64,000 nucleotides of DNA from Prochlorococcus sp. AG-347-L02 (GCA_003281255.1 QCCL01000002.1:62001-126000), one strand, 5' to 3'; counted from the stretch's first letter, positions 38,812-49,558 are shown. The notes: generated by a model from the sequence alone, not told the origin. Program-made: numbers and translations.

Positions 38812-40175
38812 TGAAATCAAAAATTACTATAAAAAAAATTCAAGAGCTTTTGATTAAAGGGGTTCAAAACATATATGTGGATGATGATACATCAAGAAGA
38901 ATGTGGTGGGCTTCTTTAGAAGTTATTCAAAAAAATTTCCTTTCTCAAAATTATAAAAAGGGGGGGATGTGGGTTGCCTCGCCTTTGCCAGCTTTTAATG
39001 ATAAAAAATTTTTAAATCAACTTCATGGATGGCTTTGGTCTCCTGAGGGGTTCCCATACTTTCAAAATGAGAATGCAGGTTTTTTACCAGTCAATAATTC
39101 AGAAAAGATAAAAAAAGATTTCGATTTAGTTAGTAATTATAAAGTCTTAAATCTTGGACAAGAAGATGGTTATGAACCTTTTTTGATGATAATCACTCCA
39201 AATTTTCAATGCGTATTATCAATTGTAGGAGAAAAAGATAAGAAAATATTATTAATGAAGTGCGATGAAGAAAGCCTAAAACTTTCAATTGAATTAATGC
39301 ATGCAAAATTAAATCAAGAAAATTATGAGGAAGGAGTAAAATTTCGTAATGTAATCAATAATTTAGGTAACCTTAATATCAATGGTCAATTTGAAAAATT
39401 ATTTTGGCCAATATTATCGGCAAAATTAGCAAATATTACACCAAATCATAATATACAGAATTCTGTGAAAAGTGATGAAAAAAATGTGCAAATTACAGAA
39501 GCAAAACTACTACGTGCAATTTCTCATGAAGTAAGAACTCCTTTGGCAACAATAAGAACCCTAATAAGTTCTACTTTAAAAAAATATAAAATGGATGAAT
39601 CAATGAGAAATCGTTTAATTCAAATAGATAATGAATGTAATGAACAAATTGATAGGTTTGGTTTAATCTTTAATGCAGCAGAATTAGTTGGTAATGAAGT
39701 GCCATCATTGAATAACTTGGCGAAAATTAATTTAGCCGAAATTTTCAAAAAGCTTACTCCTTTGTGGAATAAACAATTAAACAGACGTGGTATTTCTTTG
39801 AAGATAGATATCCCCAAACAACTTCCACAAATTTTGAGTGATTCTGAAAAATTAGAATTAATGTTAAGAGGATTAATTGATAAAAATACTAGAGGATTAA
39901 AAGAAGGTAGTACATTGATTTTAGAATTAAGACCAGCTGGTCAAAAACTCAAACTTCAACTCAAAGTACAAAAATTAGATAACAATCAAAAAGAAATTCT
40001 AAAAAAAGATAACGGTTCTGATATTGGTCCTGTTTTAAATTGGAACCCTCAAACTGGAAGTTTACAACTTAGTCAAAATGCCACTCAAAAGTTGTTGGCT
40101 AGTTTAGGAGGGTATGTCACGCAAAGACGTGATACAGGTTTGACAGTATTTTTTCCGATTTCAGATACAAAATAA
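38811..40175 (+). CDS. Sensor histidine kinase with degenerate ATP-binding domain
   Basis: About 455 residues, no membrane helix, so cytoplasmic. Residues 1 to about 215 form an unrecognised sensing domain. The HisKA dimerisation domain has a canonical H-box, AISHEVRTPLATIRTL, with the phospho-acceptor His near residue 239. The catalytic domain is eroded: the N-box reads LRGLIDKNTRGL, the G1 DxGxG motif is not clear (SDIGPVLNWNPQTG), and G2 appears as GSLQLSQNATQKLLASLGG. It might still bind ATP or instead be trans-phosphorylated. No response regulator is adjacent. The ATG overlaps the rodA stop; a TTG at 38808 is the alternative start. Confidence 0.85.
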   Translation: MKSKITIKKIQELLIKGVQNIYVDDDTSRRMWWASLEVIQKNFLSQNYKKGGMWVASPLPAFNDKKFLNQLHGWLWSPEGFPYFQNENAGFLPVNNSEKIKKDFDLVSNYKVLNLGQEDGYEPFLMIITPNFQCVLSIVGEKDKKILLMKCDEESLKLSIELMHAKLNQENYEEGVKFRNVINNLGNLNINGQFEKLFWPILSAKLANITPNHNIQNSVKSDEKNVQITEAKLLRAISHEVRTPLATIRTLISSTLKKYKMDESMRNRLIQIDNECNEQIDRFGLIFNAAELVGNEVPSLNNLAKINLAEIFKKLTPLWNKQLNRRGISLKIDIPKQLPQILSDSEKLELMLRGLIDKNTRGLKEGSTLILELRPAGQKLKLQLKVQKLDNNQKEILKKDNGSDIGPVLNWNPQTGSLQLSQNATQKLLASLGGYVTQRRDTGLTVFFPISDTK

Positions 40176-40286
40176 AATAAGAATTAAGTTATACATATAT
40201 TAAATAATGTAGAAAATTTGCTATTAATTTTGAATTTTGCAAAATATGAATGCTAGTTTCTTATTAGAAATAACTCAAAATCTAGG

Positions 40287-40709
40287 ATGACTGAAACTTT
40301 AGTTGGTCAATTTCCAAAGCATATAGGAAGTACTGGGGGTTTATTAAACTCAGCAGAAACCGAAGAAAAATATGCAATTGTATGGAAAAGTTCAAAGGAA
40401 CAAGCATTTGAATTGCCCACCGGGGGAGCAGCTATTATGCATGAAGGTGATAATTTAATGTACTTTGCAAGAAAAGAACAATGCCTTGCATTAGGAACAC
40501 AATTAAGAGCCTTCAAGCCAAGAATTGAAGATTTTAAAATCTACCGAATTTTCCCAGGTGGCGATATTGAATTTTTACACCCAAAGGATGGTGTTTTCTC
40601 TGAAAAAGTAAATGAAGGTAGAGAGAAAGTAGGTCATAATCCTAGAAGAATAGGAGAGAATCCTAATCCAGCTGGTTTGAAATTTACAACTAAGAATACT
40701 TTTGATTAA
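40287..40709 (+). CDS. psaD: Photosystem I subunit II (PsaD)
   Basis: Stromal photosystem I subunit that docks ferredoxin and holds PsaC in place. The 140-residue protein contains [49 protein letters not shown] (read in parts) and [30 protein letters not shown]. The C-terminus [18 protein letters not shown] is typical. Length matches cyanobacterial PsaD. It has its own 111-bp upstream gap after the histidine kinase, and trpE follows 59 bp later. Confidence 0.98.
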   Translation: MTETLVGQFPKHIGSTGGLLNSAETEEKYAIVWKSSKEQAFELPTGGAAIMHEGDNLMYFARKEQCLALGTQLRAFKPRIEDFKIYRIFPGGDIEFLHPKDGVFSEKVNEGREKVGHNPRRIGENPNPAGLKFTTKNTFD

Positions 40710-40768
40710 CTTCCTTAAAGTTGATATAAAAGAAAAAAATAATTATAATTTGGGCTGACATTATTAAT

Positions 40769-42289
40769 ATGATCAGCTCACAGAAAGATAGTTTTTTAAA
40801 GGCTTACAAAGAAGGTAAAAATTTTATACCTATAGTTGAAACTTGGCCAGCGGATTTAGAGACTCCATTATCGACTTGGTTAAAACTATCTTCAAAAGAT
40901 TCCCATGGTGTTTTTCTTGAATCTGTTGAAGGAGGGGAGAATTTGGGTAGGTGGAGTATTGTTGCTACTAAACCTCTTTGGGAAGCAGTTTGTTATGGAG
41001 AAGAAATAGTTAAAACTTGGAATAATGGCAAAACTGAAACACATAAAGGTGATCCTTTCGATATTTTAAAAAGTTGGACAAAGGTATACAAATCAACCAT
41101 GCTAGATGATTTACCATCAATTGGCCAGTTATATGGCTCTTGGGGTTATGAATTAATAAATCGAATAGAACCAACCGTTCCAATAAATGAAATACCAGAA
41201 AACAATATCCCCTATGGTTCCTGGATGTTTTTTGATCAATTAGTTGTTTTTGATCAAATAAAAAGATGTATTACTGCGGTGGTTTATGCAGACACAACTT
41301 CTTCAAAAGAGTGCTCAATTGAGGAGTTCTATCTAAACTCAATTTCTAAAATTCAGAAAACTAGAAATTTAATGAAAGTTCCTCTTAAAGAAAATGAGTT
41401 TTTAGATTGGAATGAAAATGAGAATTACAATTTAGATTTAGAAAGTAATTGGAAGAAAAAAGATTTTGAGGATGCAGTTCTCTCTGCAAAAGAATACATA
41501 AAAAAAGGAGATATCTTCCAAATAGTTATAAGTCAGAGATTTCAAACTCGAGTCAATAATGATCCTTTCAATTTATATAGAAGTTTGAGGATGGTTAATC
41601 CATCTCCATACATGTCATTTTTTGATTTCGGCTCATGGTATCTGATAGGTTCAAGTCCTGAAGTAATGGTTAAAGCAGAAAAAAATAAAAATAGTCAGAT
41701 TGTTGCAAGCTTAAGACCAATAGCTGGCACAAGACCTAGAGGTATTGATAATCAACAAGACTTGGAATTAGAAAAGGAATTATTAAAAGATCCAAAAGAG
41801 ATAGCGGAGCATGTAATGCTTATTGATCTTGGGAGAAATGATCTTGGAAGAGTTTGTGAAATTGGGACTGTCAAGGTTAAGGATTTAATGGTTATTGAAA
41901 AATATTCACATGTTATGCATATAGTTAGTCAAGTTGAGGGAATCTTAAAAAATAATGCTGATGTATGGGATTTGCTTAAGGCATGTTTCCCCGCTGGAAC
42001 AGTAACTGGAGCACCAAAAATAAGAGCTATGCAATTGATTAAGCACTTTGAAAAAGATGCTAGAGGACCATATGCTGGTGTATACGGATCTGTTGATATT
42101 AATGGTGCACTAAATACAGCAATTACGATAAGAACTATGATAGTTAAACCCTCACGAGATGGGAAATATGATGTATCAGTGCAAGCAGGAGCTGGAATAG
42201 TTGCTGATTCTTTTCCTGAAAATGAATACCAAGAGACGATAAATAAAGCAAAGGGAATACTTAAAGCACTAGCATGCTTGGATAAATAA
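40769..42289 (+). CDS. trpE: Anthranilate synthase component I
   Basis: Chorismate plus an amino group from glutamine gives anthranilate, the first step to tryptophan. The 506-residue protein has the N-terminal feedback domain with [19 protein letters not shown] (family motif for tryptophan binding). The chorismate-binding core follows: [67 protein letters not shown] and [11 protein letters not shown]. PabB is an alternative in the same superfamily, but [14 protein letters not shown] favours TrpE. The gshA start codon follows its stop immediately. Confidence 0.95.
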   Translation: MISSQKDSFLKAYKEGKNFIPIVETWPADLETPLSTWLKLSSKDSHGVFLESVEGGENLGRWSIVATKPLWEAVCYGEEIVKTWNNGKTETHKGDPFDILKSWTKVYKSTMLDDLPSIGQLYGSWGYELINRIEPTVPINEIPENNIPYGSWMFFDQLVVFDQIKRCITAVVYADTTSSKECSIEEFYLNSISKIQKTRNLMKVPLKENEFLDWNENENYNLDLESNWKKKDFEDAVLSAKEYIKKGDIFQIVISQRFQTRVNNDPFNLYRSLRMVNPSPYMSFFDFGSWYLIGSSPEVMVKAEKNKNSQIVASLRPIAGTRPRGIDNQQDLELEKELLKDPKEIAEHVMLIDLGRNDLGRVCEIGTVKVKDLMVIEKYSHVMHIVSQVEGILKNNADVWDLLKACFPAGTVTGAPKIRAMQLIKHFEKDARGPYAGVYGSVDINGALNTAITIRTMIVKPSRDGKYDVSVQAGAGIVADSFPENEYQETINKAKGILKALACLDK

Positions 42290-43408
42290 ATGAGTCAAAA
42301 TAATCTTTATAAGGGTTTTGAGGTGGAACTTTTCACGGGTTCTTTAAATTCTCATATTGGTGTTTCGGCTGAAATTGAGAAAAAATTTCCTGATTTTGTA
42401 AAAGAGCCAGATAACAGAAACGTTGAATACATAACAACACCTGAAAAAGACTACGGTTCTTTATATGAGAAATTAATAACTCCAAGAAAAAAGTTAAGAC
42501 GATGGCTAAACAAAAAAGAGTTAACAATTATTCCTTCATCTACTCTTTGTTTTAAACACGATATTCAATTTCAAAGATCTGATATTGACAACGTTTATCA
42601 TCAATTTATTCAAGATAATTATGGAATATCTATTGCAACTTCAAGTGTCCATATAAACATAGGAATAGATGATTTAGATAAACTTTTTACAGCTATAAGA
42701 CTTATAAGATCAGAGGCTGCTTTATATCTATCCTTAAGTGCTAGTTCACCTTTTTTAAATAATAAAATTACAAATAATCACTCTCAGAGATGGATTCAAT
42801 TTCCTAAAACACCAAGTAGGGTTCCTTTTTTTGTAAATCATAATTCTTATATCAATTGGATAGAGGAAAATATATCTAATAAAAATATGCAAAACATAAG
42901 GCATTTTTGGTCTTCAATCCGACCAAATGGTCCCCAAAGACCTTTAATTCTTGATCGTTTGGAATTAAGAATTTGTGATTTTGTTCACGATACTAATCTG
43001 CTTTTAGGGATAACGGCCATGATAGAACTAAGGATTTTAAATCTTTTTGAAAATATAAATACCTTAGATCCTATGAATGTCAGTATTTTTTCTATGGATG
43101 AGTTGTCAGAAATATGTGATCAAAATGAAATAAATGCTGCTAAGGATAGTCTGAATTCAGAATTAATTCACTGGCAAGATGGCAAAAAAGTTATTTGTAA
43201 AGAATGGATTCAAAACTTATTATCAGATTTATCATCGACAGCAGAAGATCATGGTATGAAACATCTTTTAGATCCTATCTATAAAGTTCTTGAAGAAGGC
43301 AATCAATCTATGAAATGGATAAATCAATATGAAAAAGGTCTTTCTATTGAGCAGATAATTAAAATTTCTATAGAAGATATGATTAGGGGTGAGGCAAAGA
43401 ATGTTTGA
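42290..43408 (+). CDS. gshA: Glutamate-cysteine ligase, cyanobacterial type
   Basis: First step of glutathione synthesis. The 372-residue protein fits the cyanobacterial GshA group rather than the E. coli type: YKGFEVELFTGSL at the N-terminus, SSTLCFKHDIQFQRSD, SVHINIGIDD, SASSPFLNNKITNNHSQRW, SSIRPNGPQRP and RLELRICDFV. Several of these carry the Glu and His residues that bind Mg-ATP in the glutamate-cysteine ligase fold. It begins directly after the trpE stop (TAAATG), implying coupled translation. Confidence 0.9.
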   Translation: MSQNNLYKGFEVELFTGSLNSHIGVSAEIEKKFPDFVKEPDNRNVEYITTPEKDYGSLYEKLITPRKKLRRWLNKKELTIIPSSTLCFKHDIQFQRSDIDNVYHQFIQDNYGISIATSSVHINIGIDDLDKLFTAIRLIRSEAALYLSLSASSPFLNNKITNNHSQRWIQFPKTPSRVPFFVNHNSYINWIEENISNKNMQNIRHFWSSIRPNGPQRPLILDRLELRICDFVHDTNLLLGITAMIELRILNLFENINTLDPMNVSIFSMDELSEICDQNEINAAKDSLNSELIHWQDGKKVICKEWIQNLLSDLSSTAEDHGMKHLLDPIYKVLEEGNQSMKWINQYEKGLSIEQIIKISIEDMIRGEAKNV

Positions 43409-43460
43409 TTATTTAAATAAACTTTGATCTGAACATTTTCACTTGTGACATAATGATTAT

Positions 43461-46430
43461 ATGGAATCTTTTCGACAGATAAAAAATAATAACGTGGATC
43501 TGATAACTAACAATGATCCACGTGATAAAAATCGTCTTTTAATAGAAGATTTATGGGAATCTGTACTCAGAGAAGAATGCCCAGATGAGCAAGCAGAGAG
43601 ATTGATACAGCTTAAAGAATTAAGTTATTCAAAACAAATTGATGGTAATAGTTCAAAAACTTTTAAAAATGAAATAGTTGATATTATAAATTCTATGGAT
43701 TTAGCAGAATCCATTGCAGCGGCAAGGGCGTTTTCATTATATTTTCAACTCGTGAATATTTTGGAACAAAGAGTCGAGGAAGATAGATATATTCAAAGCT
43801 TTACCAATAAGGATGTTCAAAAATCGCCCGATAATCTCGATCCTTTTGCCCCAGCATTGGCTAGGCAAAATGCTCCAGTAACTTTCAGGGAATTATTCTA
43901 CAGGCTGAGGAAATTAAATGTACCACCAGGGAAATTAGAAGAATTATTGCAGGAAATGGATATCCGTTTAGTTTTTACTGCGCATCCAACTGAAATAGTA
44001 AGGCATACAATAAGACATAAGCAAACAAGAGTAGCAAATTTATTAAAAAAAATACAGATTGAGCAATTTCTAACAAAAGAAGAAAAAAATTCTCTAAAAA
44101 CCCAATTAAAAGAGGAAGTAAGACTTTGGTGGAGAACAGATGAATTGCATCAATTTAAACCATCAGTTTTAGACGAAGTAGATTATGCCTTACATTATTT
44201 TCAGCAAGTTTTATTTAATGCCATGCCTCAATTGAGGGGCAGGATCACTGAAGCACTAACCGAAAATTATCCAGATGTTCAGTTACCCTCTGAATCTTTT
44301 TGCAACTTCGGGTCTTGGGTAGGCTCCGATAGGGACGGTAATCCATCGGTCACTCCTGAGATAACATGGAGAACTGCTTGCTACCAAAGGCAGTTGATGT
44401 TGGAAAGATATATTATTGCAACATCTAATCTTAGAGATCAATTAAGTGTTTCGATGCAATGGAGTCAAGTCAGTTCTTCTCTATTAGAGTCACTCGAAAC
44501 GGACAGGGTTAAGTTCCCTGAAATCTATGAAGCAAGGGCTACAAGGTATAGATCAGAGCCTTATCGATTGAAATTAAGTTATATTTTAGAAAAATTAAGG
44601 TTAACACAAGAAAGAAATAATTTATTATCTGATAATGGGTGGAAACTTGACCTAGAGGGAGAAATTGATAACCAAAATCTAGAGAAAGTTGAAAACTTAT
44701 ATTACAAGTCAGTGAACGAATTTACTTATGATCTCGAATTAATTAAAAATAGCCTAATTAGTACAGATTTAACTTGCGAGTCCGTAAACACTTTACTTAC
44801 TCAGGTTCATATTTTTGGATTTTCTTTGGCAAGTTTAGATATTCGTCAAGAGAGTACAAGGCATAGTGACGCTATACAAGAGCTTACAAATTATCTTGAT
44901 TTATCTGTTCAATATGACCAAATGTCTGAGGAAGAGAAAATTAAATGGCTTATAGACGAATTAAATACAAAAAGGCCTCTAATTCCATCAGATGTTAACT
45001 GGACAAAAACTACAGAAGAAACTTTTTCAGTTTTTAAAATGGTTAAGAGACTACAGCAAGAATTTGGAAGTCGCATTTGTCATTCTTATGTAATTTCAAT
45101 GAGTCATAGTGCATCTGATTTGCTTGAAGTTCTCTTACTGGCAAAAGAGATGGGACTTCTTGATCAAAATTCACAAAAGTCAAAATTATTAGTTGTTCCT
45201 CTTTTTGAAACTGTAGAAGACCTTAAAAGAGCACCAGAAGTAATGGAAAAGTTGTTCAAATTAGATTTCTATAGATCATTACTGCCAAAAGTGGGAGAAT
45301 CTTTTAAACCTCTTCAAGAATTAATGCTTGGATATTCTGATAGCAACAAAGATTCTGGTTTTGTTTCTAGCAATTGGGAAATTCATAGAGCTCAAATAGC
45401 TCTTCAAAATCTTTCAAGTAAAAATAATATATTGCTAAGACTTTTTCATGGAAGAGGTGGTTCTGTAGGAAGAGGAGGAGGACCAGCCTATCAGGCAATA
45501 TTGGCTCAACCAAGCGGTACCTTAAAAGGGCGAATAAAAATAACAGAACAAGGTGAAGTTTTAGCTTCAAAATATAGTCTTCCTGAACTGGCTTTGTACA
45601 ATCTTGAGACTGTCACTACAGCGGTTATTCAAAATAGTTTAGTAAATAATAGACTTGACGCTACTCCAGAATGGAACCAATTAATGTCTAGGTTGGCAGA
45701 AACATCAAGGTCTCACTACAGAAAATTAGTACATGAGAATCCTGATTTGTTAAATTTCTTTCAAGAGGTCACTCCTATAGAAGAAATAAGTAAATTACAG
45801 ATATCTAGTAGGCCTGCTAGAAGAAAAAAAGGTGCAAAAGATTTGTCAAGTTTAAGAGCTATTCCATGGGTATTTGGTTGGACACAAAGTAGATTTCTTT
45901 TGCCAAGTTGGTTTGGAGTAGGCACTGCATTGTCATCTGAATTAAATTCAGATCCACAACAAATTGAATTATTGAGAGTTCTGCATCAAAGATGGCCATT
46001 TTTTAGGATGCTTATATCTAAGGTAGAAATGACATTATCTAAGGTGGATTTGGAAGTTGCTAGATATTATGTTGATACTCTTGGCAGTAAAGAAAATAAA
46101 GATTCTTTTGATGAAATTTTTGAAGTAATTTCTAAAGAATATAATCTTACAAAATCTTTAATACTTGAGATTACTGGTAAAAATAAGCTTCTCGAATCTG
46201 ATAGAGATTTGAAGTCATCAGTAAGCTTGAGAAATAAGACAATCATCCCATTGGGGTTTTTGCAGGTTTCACTTTTAAGAAGACTAAGAGATCAGACAAG
46301 ACAACCCCCAATAAGCGAATTTGTTATTGATAATGATGAATCTAGAAGAGCTTATAGTAGAAGTGAACTTTTGAGAGGAGCACTTTTAACTATTAATGGG
46401 ATAGCAGCTGGGATGAGAAATACAGGTTGA
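43461..46430 (+). CDS. ppc: Phosphoenolpyruvate carboxylase
   Basis: Anaplerotic fixation of bicarbonate onto PEP to give oxaloacetate. The 989-residue length matches cyanobacterial PEPC. Catalytic marks are [11 protein letters not shown] near residue 171 (active-site His), [25 protein letters not shown] near 623, [19 protein letters not shown] near 662 and the C-terminal RNTG, which closes the active site. It starts 52 bp after gshA on the same strand, with an unknown gene beginning three bases after its stop. Confidence 0.98.
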   Translation: MESFRQIKNNNVDLITNNDPRDKNRLLIEDLWESVLREECPDEQAERLIQLKELSYSKQIDGNSSKTFKNEIVDIINSMDLAESIAAARAFSLYFQLVNILEQRVEEDRYIQSFTNKDVQKSPDNLDPFAPALARQNAPVTFRELFYRLRKLNVPPGKLEELLQEMDIRLVFTAHPTEIVRHTIRHKQTRVANLLKKIQIEQFLTKEEKNSLKTQLKEEVRLWWRTDELHQFKPSVLDEVDYALHYFQQVLFNAMPQLRGRITEALTENYPDVQLPSESFCNFGSWVGSDRDGNPSVTPEITWRTACYQRQLMLERYIIATSNLRDQLSVSMQWSQVSSSLLESLETDRVKFPEIYEARATRYRSEPYRLKLSYILEKLRLTQERNNLLSDNGWKLDLEGEIDNQNLEKVENLYYKSVNEFTYDLELIKNSLISTDLTCESVNTLLTQVHIFGFSLASLDIRQESTRHSDAIQELTNYLDLSVQYDQMSEEEKIKWLIDELNTKRPLIPSDVNWTKTTEETFSVFKMVKRLQQEFGSRICHSYVISMSHSASDLLEVLLLAKEMGLLDQNSQKSKLLVVPLFETVEDLKRAPEVMEKLFKLDFYRSLLPKVGESFKPLQELMLGYSDSNKDSGFVSSNWEIHRAQIALQNLSSKNNILLRLFHGRGGSVGRGGGPAYQAILAQPSGTLKGRIKITEQGEVLASKYSLPELALYNLETVTTAVIQNSLVNNRLDATPEWNQLMSRLAETSRSHYRKLVHENPDLLNFFQEVTPIEEISKLQISSRPARRKKGAKDLSSLRAIPWVFGWTQSRFLLPSWFGVGTALSSELNSDPQQIELLRVLHQRWPFFRMLISKVEMTLSKVDLEVARYYVDTLGSKENKDSFDEIFEVISKEYNLTKSLILEITGKNKLLESDRDLKSSVSLRNKTIIPLGFLQVSLLRRLRDQTRQPPISEFVIDNDESRRAYSRSELLRGALLTINGIAAGMRNTG

Positions 46431-46433
46431 TAA

Positions 46434-46880
46434 TTGCAATATTTTTCTAAAAAAAAACTTGTTCTTCCAGAAGGTTATTTTGTTAATTCTTCTCAAATCC
46501 CATTAGCTAAAGAGGTTAACAAACTTTTAGCCAATTGTGGTAGTGAGACATTTCCAATTAAACCTCTTTCTAAGGCTATTCAGAAAAGTAATTTCTTCTT
46601 TACCATACAGAGTGAATTAAAAAATAAATTATATGGCTTTGTAAGGGTTACGTCCGATAGGGGATTGAATGCTAACTTGTGGAATTTAAGTGCATTGCCA
46701 GGTAATAATCAGCAACTTTATTATTCAATATTGCTTCAAGTAACTCTTGAGAAAATAAATAGAGAAATGCCTGGATGCAGTATTTCTGTACAGGCTCCAG
46801 TATCTTCGTTTTTAAGTTTAGAGGAAAATGGATTCATACTTGATCCAAATGGAATAAGAGTAATGGGATATAAACTTTAA
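46434..46880 (+). CDS. Conserved protein of unknown function, possibly GNAT-like
   Basis: A 148-residue protein starting at TTG 46434, three bases after the ppc stop. The pattern SNFFFTIQSELKNKLYGFVRVTSDRG, then ANLWNLSALPG and a C-terminal FLSLEENGFILDPNGIRVMGYKL recalls the acetyltransferase (GNAT) beta-sheet and its closing strands. The acetyl-CoA loop Q/RxxGxG/A is absent, so this is weak. No membrane helix or signal. It is followed by tRNA-Arg(CCG) on the other strand. Confidence 0.7.
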   Translation: MQYFSKKKLVLPEGYFVNSSQIPLAKEVNKLLANCGSETFPIKPLSKAIQKSNFFFTIQSELKNKLYGFVRVTSDRGLNANLWNLSALPGNNQQLYYSILLQVTLEKINREMPGCSISVQAPVSSFLSLEENGFILDPNGIRVMGYKL

Positions 46881-46890
46881 AATCATGTTA

Positions 46891-46964
46891 CGAGCATGGA
46901 GGGATTCGAACCCCCGACTCTCAGAACCGGAATCTGATGCTCTATCCAACTGAGCTACATGCCC
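46891..46964 (-). tRNA. trnR-CCG: tRNA-Arg (anticodon CCG)
   Basis: A 74-nt minus-strand cloverleaf: acceptor GGGCATG / CATGCTC (one G-U), anticodon loop TTCCGGT with CCG, T-arm GGGGG TTCGAAT CCCTC and discriminator G. CCA is not encoded. It lies head to head with recF, whose open frame begins five bases beyond its 5' end. Confidence 0.95.
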
Positions 46965-47041
46965 TTTAATTTTTCAATTTCTTTAAAGAAAATCTAAATA
47001 TTTTAAACTTAGCTAATTTAATTAATGAATGCACAAAAAAA

Positions 47042-48133
47042 ATTTTCCTAAATAAATTAAAAATTAAAAATTTTCGGAACCATAAAAGTTTTGAAATTGA
47101 TTTAAAAGAGCAAAGAGCAATTGTTCTTGGCTGTAATGGTATTGGCAAGTCAAATTTACTTGAATCAGTTGAATTTTTAAGTCAATTAAAATCTAATAGA
47201 GCATTAAGCGATAAAGATTTAATAGAGAACGATAGTGATATGGCTGTAGTCATAGGACAGATAAATTTTAAAGACGATTTAAAGTTAAATTTATTCCGAA
47301 AAGGCCCTAAAAGAATTTATGTCAATGAATCAATCTTGAAAAGACAGAGTGAAATAAAGAACTATATACGAAGTGTATGTTTCTGTTCTAATGATATAGA
47401 TATTGTTAGAAGTGAACCCAGTTTTCGAAGAACATGGATTGATAAAGTCGTATCTCAGCTTGAACCAGTATATTTTGACCTGATAAGTAGATTTAACAGG
47501 CTTTTAAAACAAAGAAGTCATTTTTGGCGTTCGGAAAGTTTCTTAAAAACCCAATCTACAGATATTGTTGAAAGCTTTGATATTCAAATGTCATTAATAA
47601 GTACAAGAATTTTTAGGCGAAGAAGAAGAGCTTTGTTAAAAATAAAACCATATGTTGAATATTGGCATAATTATTTAAGTAAATCTAAAGAGCAAATAAG
47701 CATAAATTATCTTTCGGGGATACAGAATATAAGTCCAGAAGAAGAAGAAGAAGAAGTTATTAGTAAAAAAATAGCAGAACAACTATTAAATCAGCGTTCA
47801 GTAGAAGCATTGACTGGTAAATGTAATTTTGGTCCTCATCGTGATGATGTTGAGTTTCTTATTAATAATGTTTCAGTTAGAAAATATGGTTCATCAGGAC
47901 AGCAAAGGACTTTTATCTTGGCTTTGAAGATGGCTGAACTAGATTTATTAACTAAAACATTAAATGTCCCTCCAATACTTATATTGGATGATGTCTTGGC
48001 CGAATTAGATTTAACCAGGCAAAATTTGTTATTAAATTCTGTTGGTAAAGATAGTCAATGTTTCATAAGTGCGACGCATTTAGATAAATTTAATCAGTCT
48101 TTATTAGGCTCTTCTCAAATGATTCACCTATAA
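47042..48133 (+). CDS. recF: DNA repair protein RecF, start codon displaced by a one-base frame offset
   Basis: SMC-like ATPase that loads RecA at single-strand gaps. Visible blocks are LKIKNFRNHKSFEIDL, Walker A LGCNGIGKSNLLE (about 47129-47165), CFCSNDIDIVRSEPSFRR, the signature SSGQQRTFILALKMAEL and Walker B ILILDDVLAELD. A frame starting at ATG 47240 would remove the Walker A motif and is wrong. Upstream, the frame is open to 46970 but holds no ATG, GTG or TTG. ATG 47025 lies in another frame, and adding one A to the A8 tract (47035-47042) would join it as MNAQKKIFLNKLKIKNFRN. I give ATT 47042 as the left limit. Confidence 0.88.
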   Translation: MFLNKLKIKNFRNHKSFEIDLKEQRAIVLGCNGIGKSNLLESVEFLSQLKSNRALSDKDLIENDSDMAVVIGQINFKDDLKLNLFRKGPKRIYVNESILKRQSEIKNYIRSVCFCSNDIDIVRSEPSFRRTWIDKVVSQLEPVYFDLISRFNRLLKQRSHFWRSESFLKTQSTDIVESFDIQMSLISTRIFRRRRRALLKIKPYVEYWHNYLSKSKEQISINYLSGIQNISPEEEEEEVISKKIAEQLLNQRSVEALTGKCNFGPHRDDVEFLINNVSVRKYGSSGQQRTFILALKMAELDLLTKTLNVPPILILDDVLAELDLTRQNLLLNSVGKDSQCFISATHLDKFNQSLLGSSQMIHL

Positions 48134-48183
48134 TTAAGAAAGTACGATTTTTAGCCAATCTTAACTGCATATATATTTGTTAA

Positions 48184-48618
48184 ATGGAAATCTTCAAAAA
48201 AAATCAAATTTTAAGTTCGTTTCATGATGATCATAAATTAAGTCATCAAAGTAAACACTTTTTGTTGGAACTGTATAGATGTGATTGCGAAAAATTAAAT
48301 GATGAATCCTTTTTGCGTTGTACTTTAAACAAAGCTGCTAAATTGGCAAATGCAACAGTTCTGAATTTGATAAGTAATAAATTTGAGCCTCAAGGGGTTA
48401 CAGCAATTGCATTACTGGCTGAATCTCATATTTCAATACATACTTGGCCTGAGTCTAATTATTCTGCAGTCGATATTTTTACATGTGGTAAAAATATGAT
48501 GCCTGAACTAGCTAGTCAATACTTAATTGAATCTTTAATGGCTAAAGAACATGCTTTGCGTGTTATTGAGCGAAATCCACCTTCAACAGTCTCAAAACAG
48601 ATCAGAACAGTTGTTTGA
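48184..48618 (+). CDS. speD: S-adenosylmethionine decarboxylase proenzyme
   Basis: Makes decarboxylated SAM for spermidine synthesis. It self-cleaves to create a pyruvoyl group; the site is Glu80-Ser81 in LLAESHISIHTWPE, with the catalytic His and Cys (DIFTCGKNMMPE) conserved. The 144-residue protein is the short bacterial type with a slightly extended N-terminus. It lies 50 bp after recF and converges with larE. Confidence 0.95.
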   Translation: MEIFKKNQILSSFHDDHKLSHQSKHFLLELYRCDCEKLNDESFLRCTLNKAAKLANATVLNLISNKFEPQGVTAIALLAESHISIHTWPESNYSAVDIFTCGKNMMPELASQYLIESLMAKEHALRVIERNPPSTVSKQIRTVV

Positions 48619-48624
48619 CAATAT

Positions 48625-49449
48625 TTACCTATTTAATTTTCCGCTTACTAGTCCCTCAAGATCTAAACTTGTGCAATTAAATCCTAAATTAGAAAAATAT
48701 TTAACCAATTCACTAAAATTATATTTGTTAAAAAAATGCTCTAATTCATCTTTGGGAATTTCTATTCTTGCAGTTGAACCTTGGCATCTAACTCTAACCT
48801 CCGATAATCCACATTCTTTAAGATATTCTTCTGCTTTCTCAACCATTTTTAGCCTCTCACTAGTTATTTCATGGCCATAAGGAAATCTTGATGATAAGCA
48901 AGGTTGTGCAGGTTTATCCCACCAAGGAAAACCTAGTGCTCTTGATATATCTCTAATGTCTTGTTTTGAAATTTTAAATTTTGCAAGAGGAGAGATAACT
49001 CCTGCTTGTTTTGAGGCTTTTATACCAGGTCTGTAATCTTTGAGATCATCCAGATTGACTCCATCTAAAACAATCTTGTAATTTAGTTTTTTTGAGAGGT
49101 AGGTTGTATGTTTGTGCAGCTCTTTTTTGCATGCAAAACACCTATCCTTAGGGTTTTTACTATAACTTGATTGATCTAATTCCGATGTTTTAATTTCTAA
49201 ATGCTTTACTCCAATCCATTTTGCTTGCCTTCTTGCTTCTTCACGAAGAGTATTGGCTAATGCAGGAGAAATACCAGTTATAGCAATTGCCTTGCTACCT
49301 AATTGCTCGAATGCTAATGATGCTACTAATGTACTGTCAACTCCTCCGGAATAAGCAATACATACACTATCAAGATTTTTAATGTATCTTCTAATTGTAT
49401 AAAGCTTTTTACTTTGTTCATCAGAGAGAATTTCTAGTTGATTGAACAT
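48625..49449 (-). CDS. larE: LarE-type ATP-dependent sacrificial sulfur transferase
   Basis: PP-loop protein related to LarE, which donates its own cysteine sulfur to the nickel-pincer cofactor of lactate racemase. From ATG 49449 the protein has 274 residues: PP-loop AYSGGVDSTLV with SGGVDST at 34-40, DRCFACKKELH, LDGVNLDDLKDYRPG, and KPAQPCLSSRFPYG carrying the sacrificial-type cysteine at about 184. A TTG at 49470 would add seven residues. No larA, larB or larC is in the window, so the true acceptor in this organism is open. Confidence 0.88.
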   Translation of the reverse strand: MFNQLEILSDEQSKKLYTIRRYIKNLDSVCIAYSGGVDSTLVASLAFEQLGSKAIAITGISPALANTLREEARRQAKWIGVKHLEIKTSELDQSSYSKNPKDRCFACKKELHKHTTYLSKKLNYKIVLDGVNLDDLKDYRPGIKASKQAGVISPLAKFKISKQDIRDISRALGFPWWDKPAQPCLSSRFPYGHEITSERLKMVEKAEEYLKECGLSEVRVRCQGSTARIEIPKDELEHFFNKYNFSELVKYFSNLGFNCTSLDLEGLVSGKLNR

Positions 49450-49558
49450 GCTAATTACTTTAAAATTCAAATTACCTAATGAATAGGTTGAATTTATTAT
49501 TAAATCTTTAATAATATTCTTATCTATATCTTAGATTAAATTTATTTATTTTGTTCAA

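Noticed and set aside
47240..47260. ATG 47240 as recF start
   Set aside because: It would delete the Walker A motif, which is clearly encoded just upstream in frame.
48551..48880. 109-codon plus-strand frame after speD
   Set aside because: Antisense to larE and overlapping speD; no motifs.
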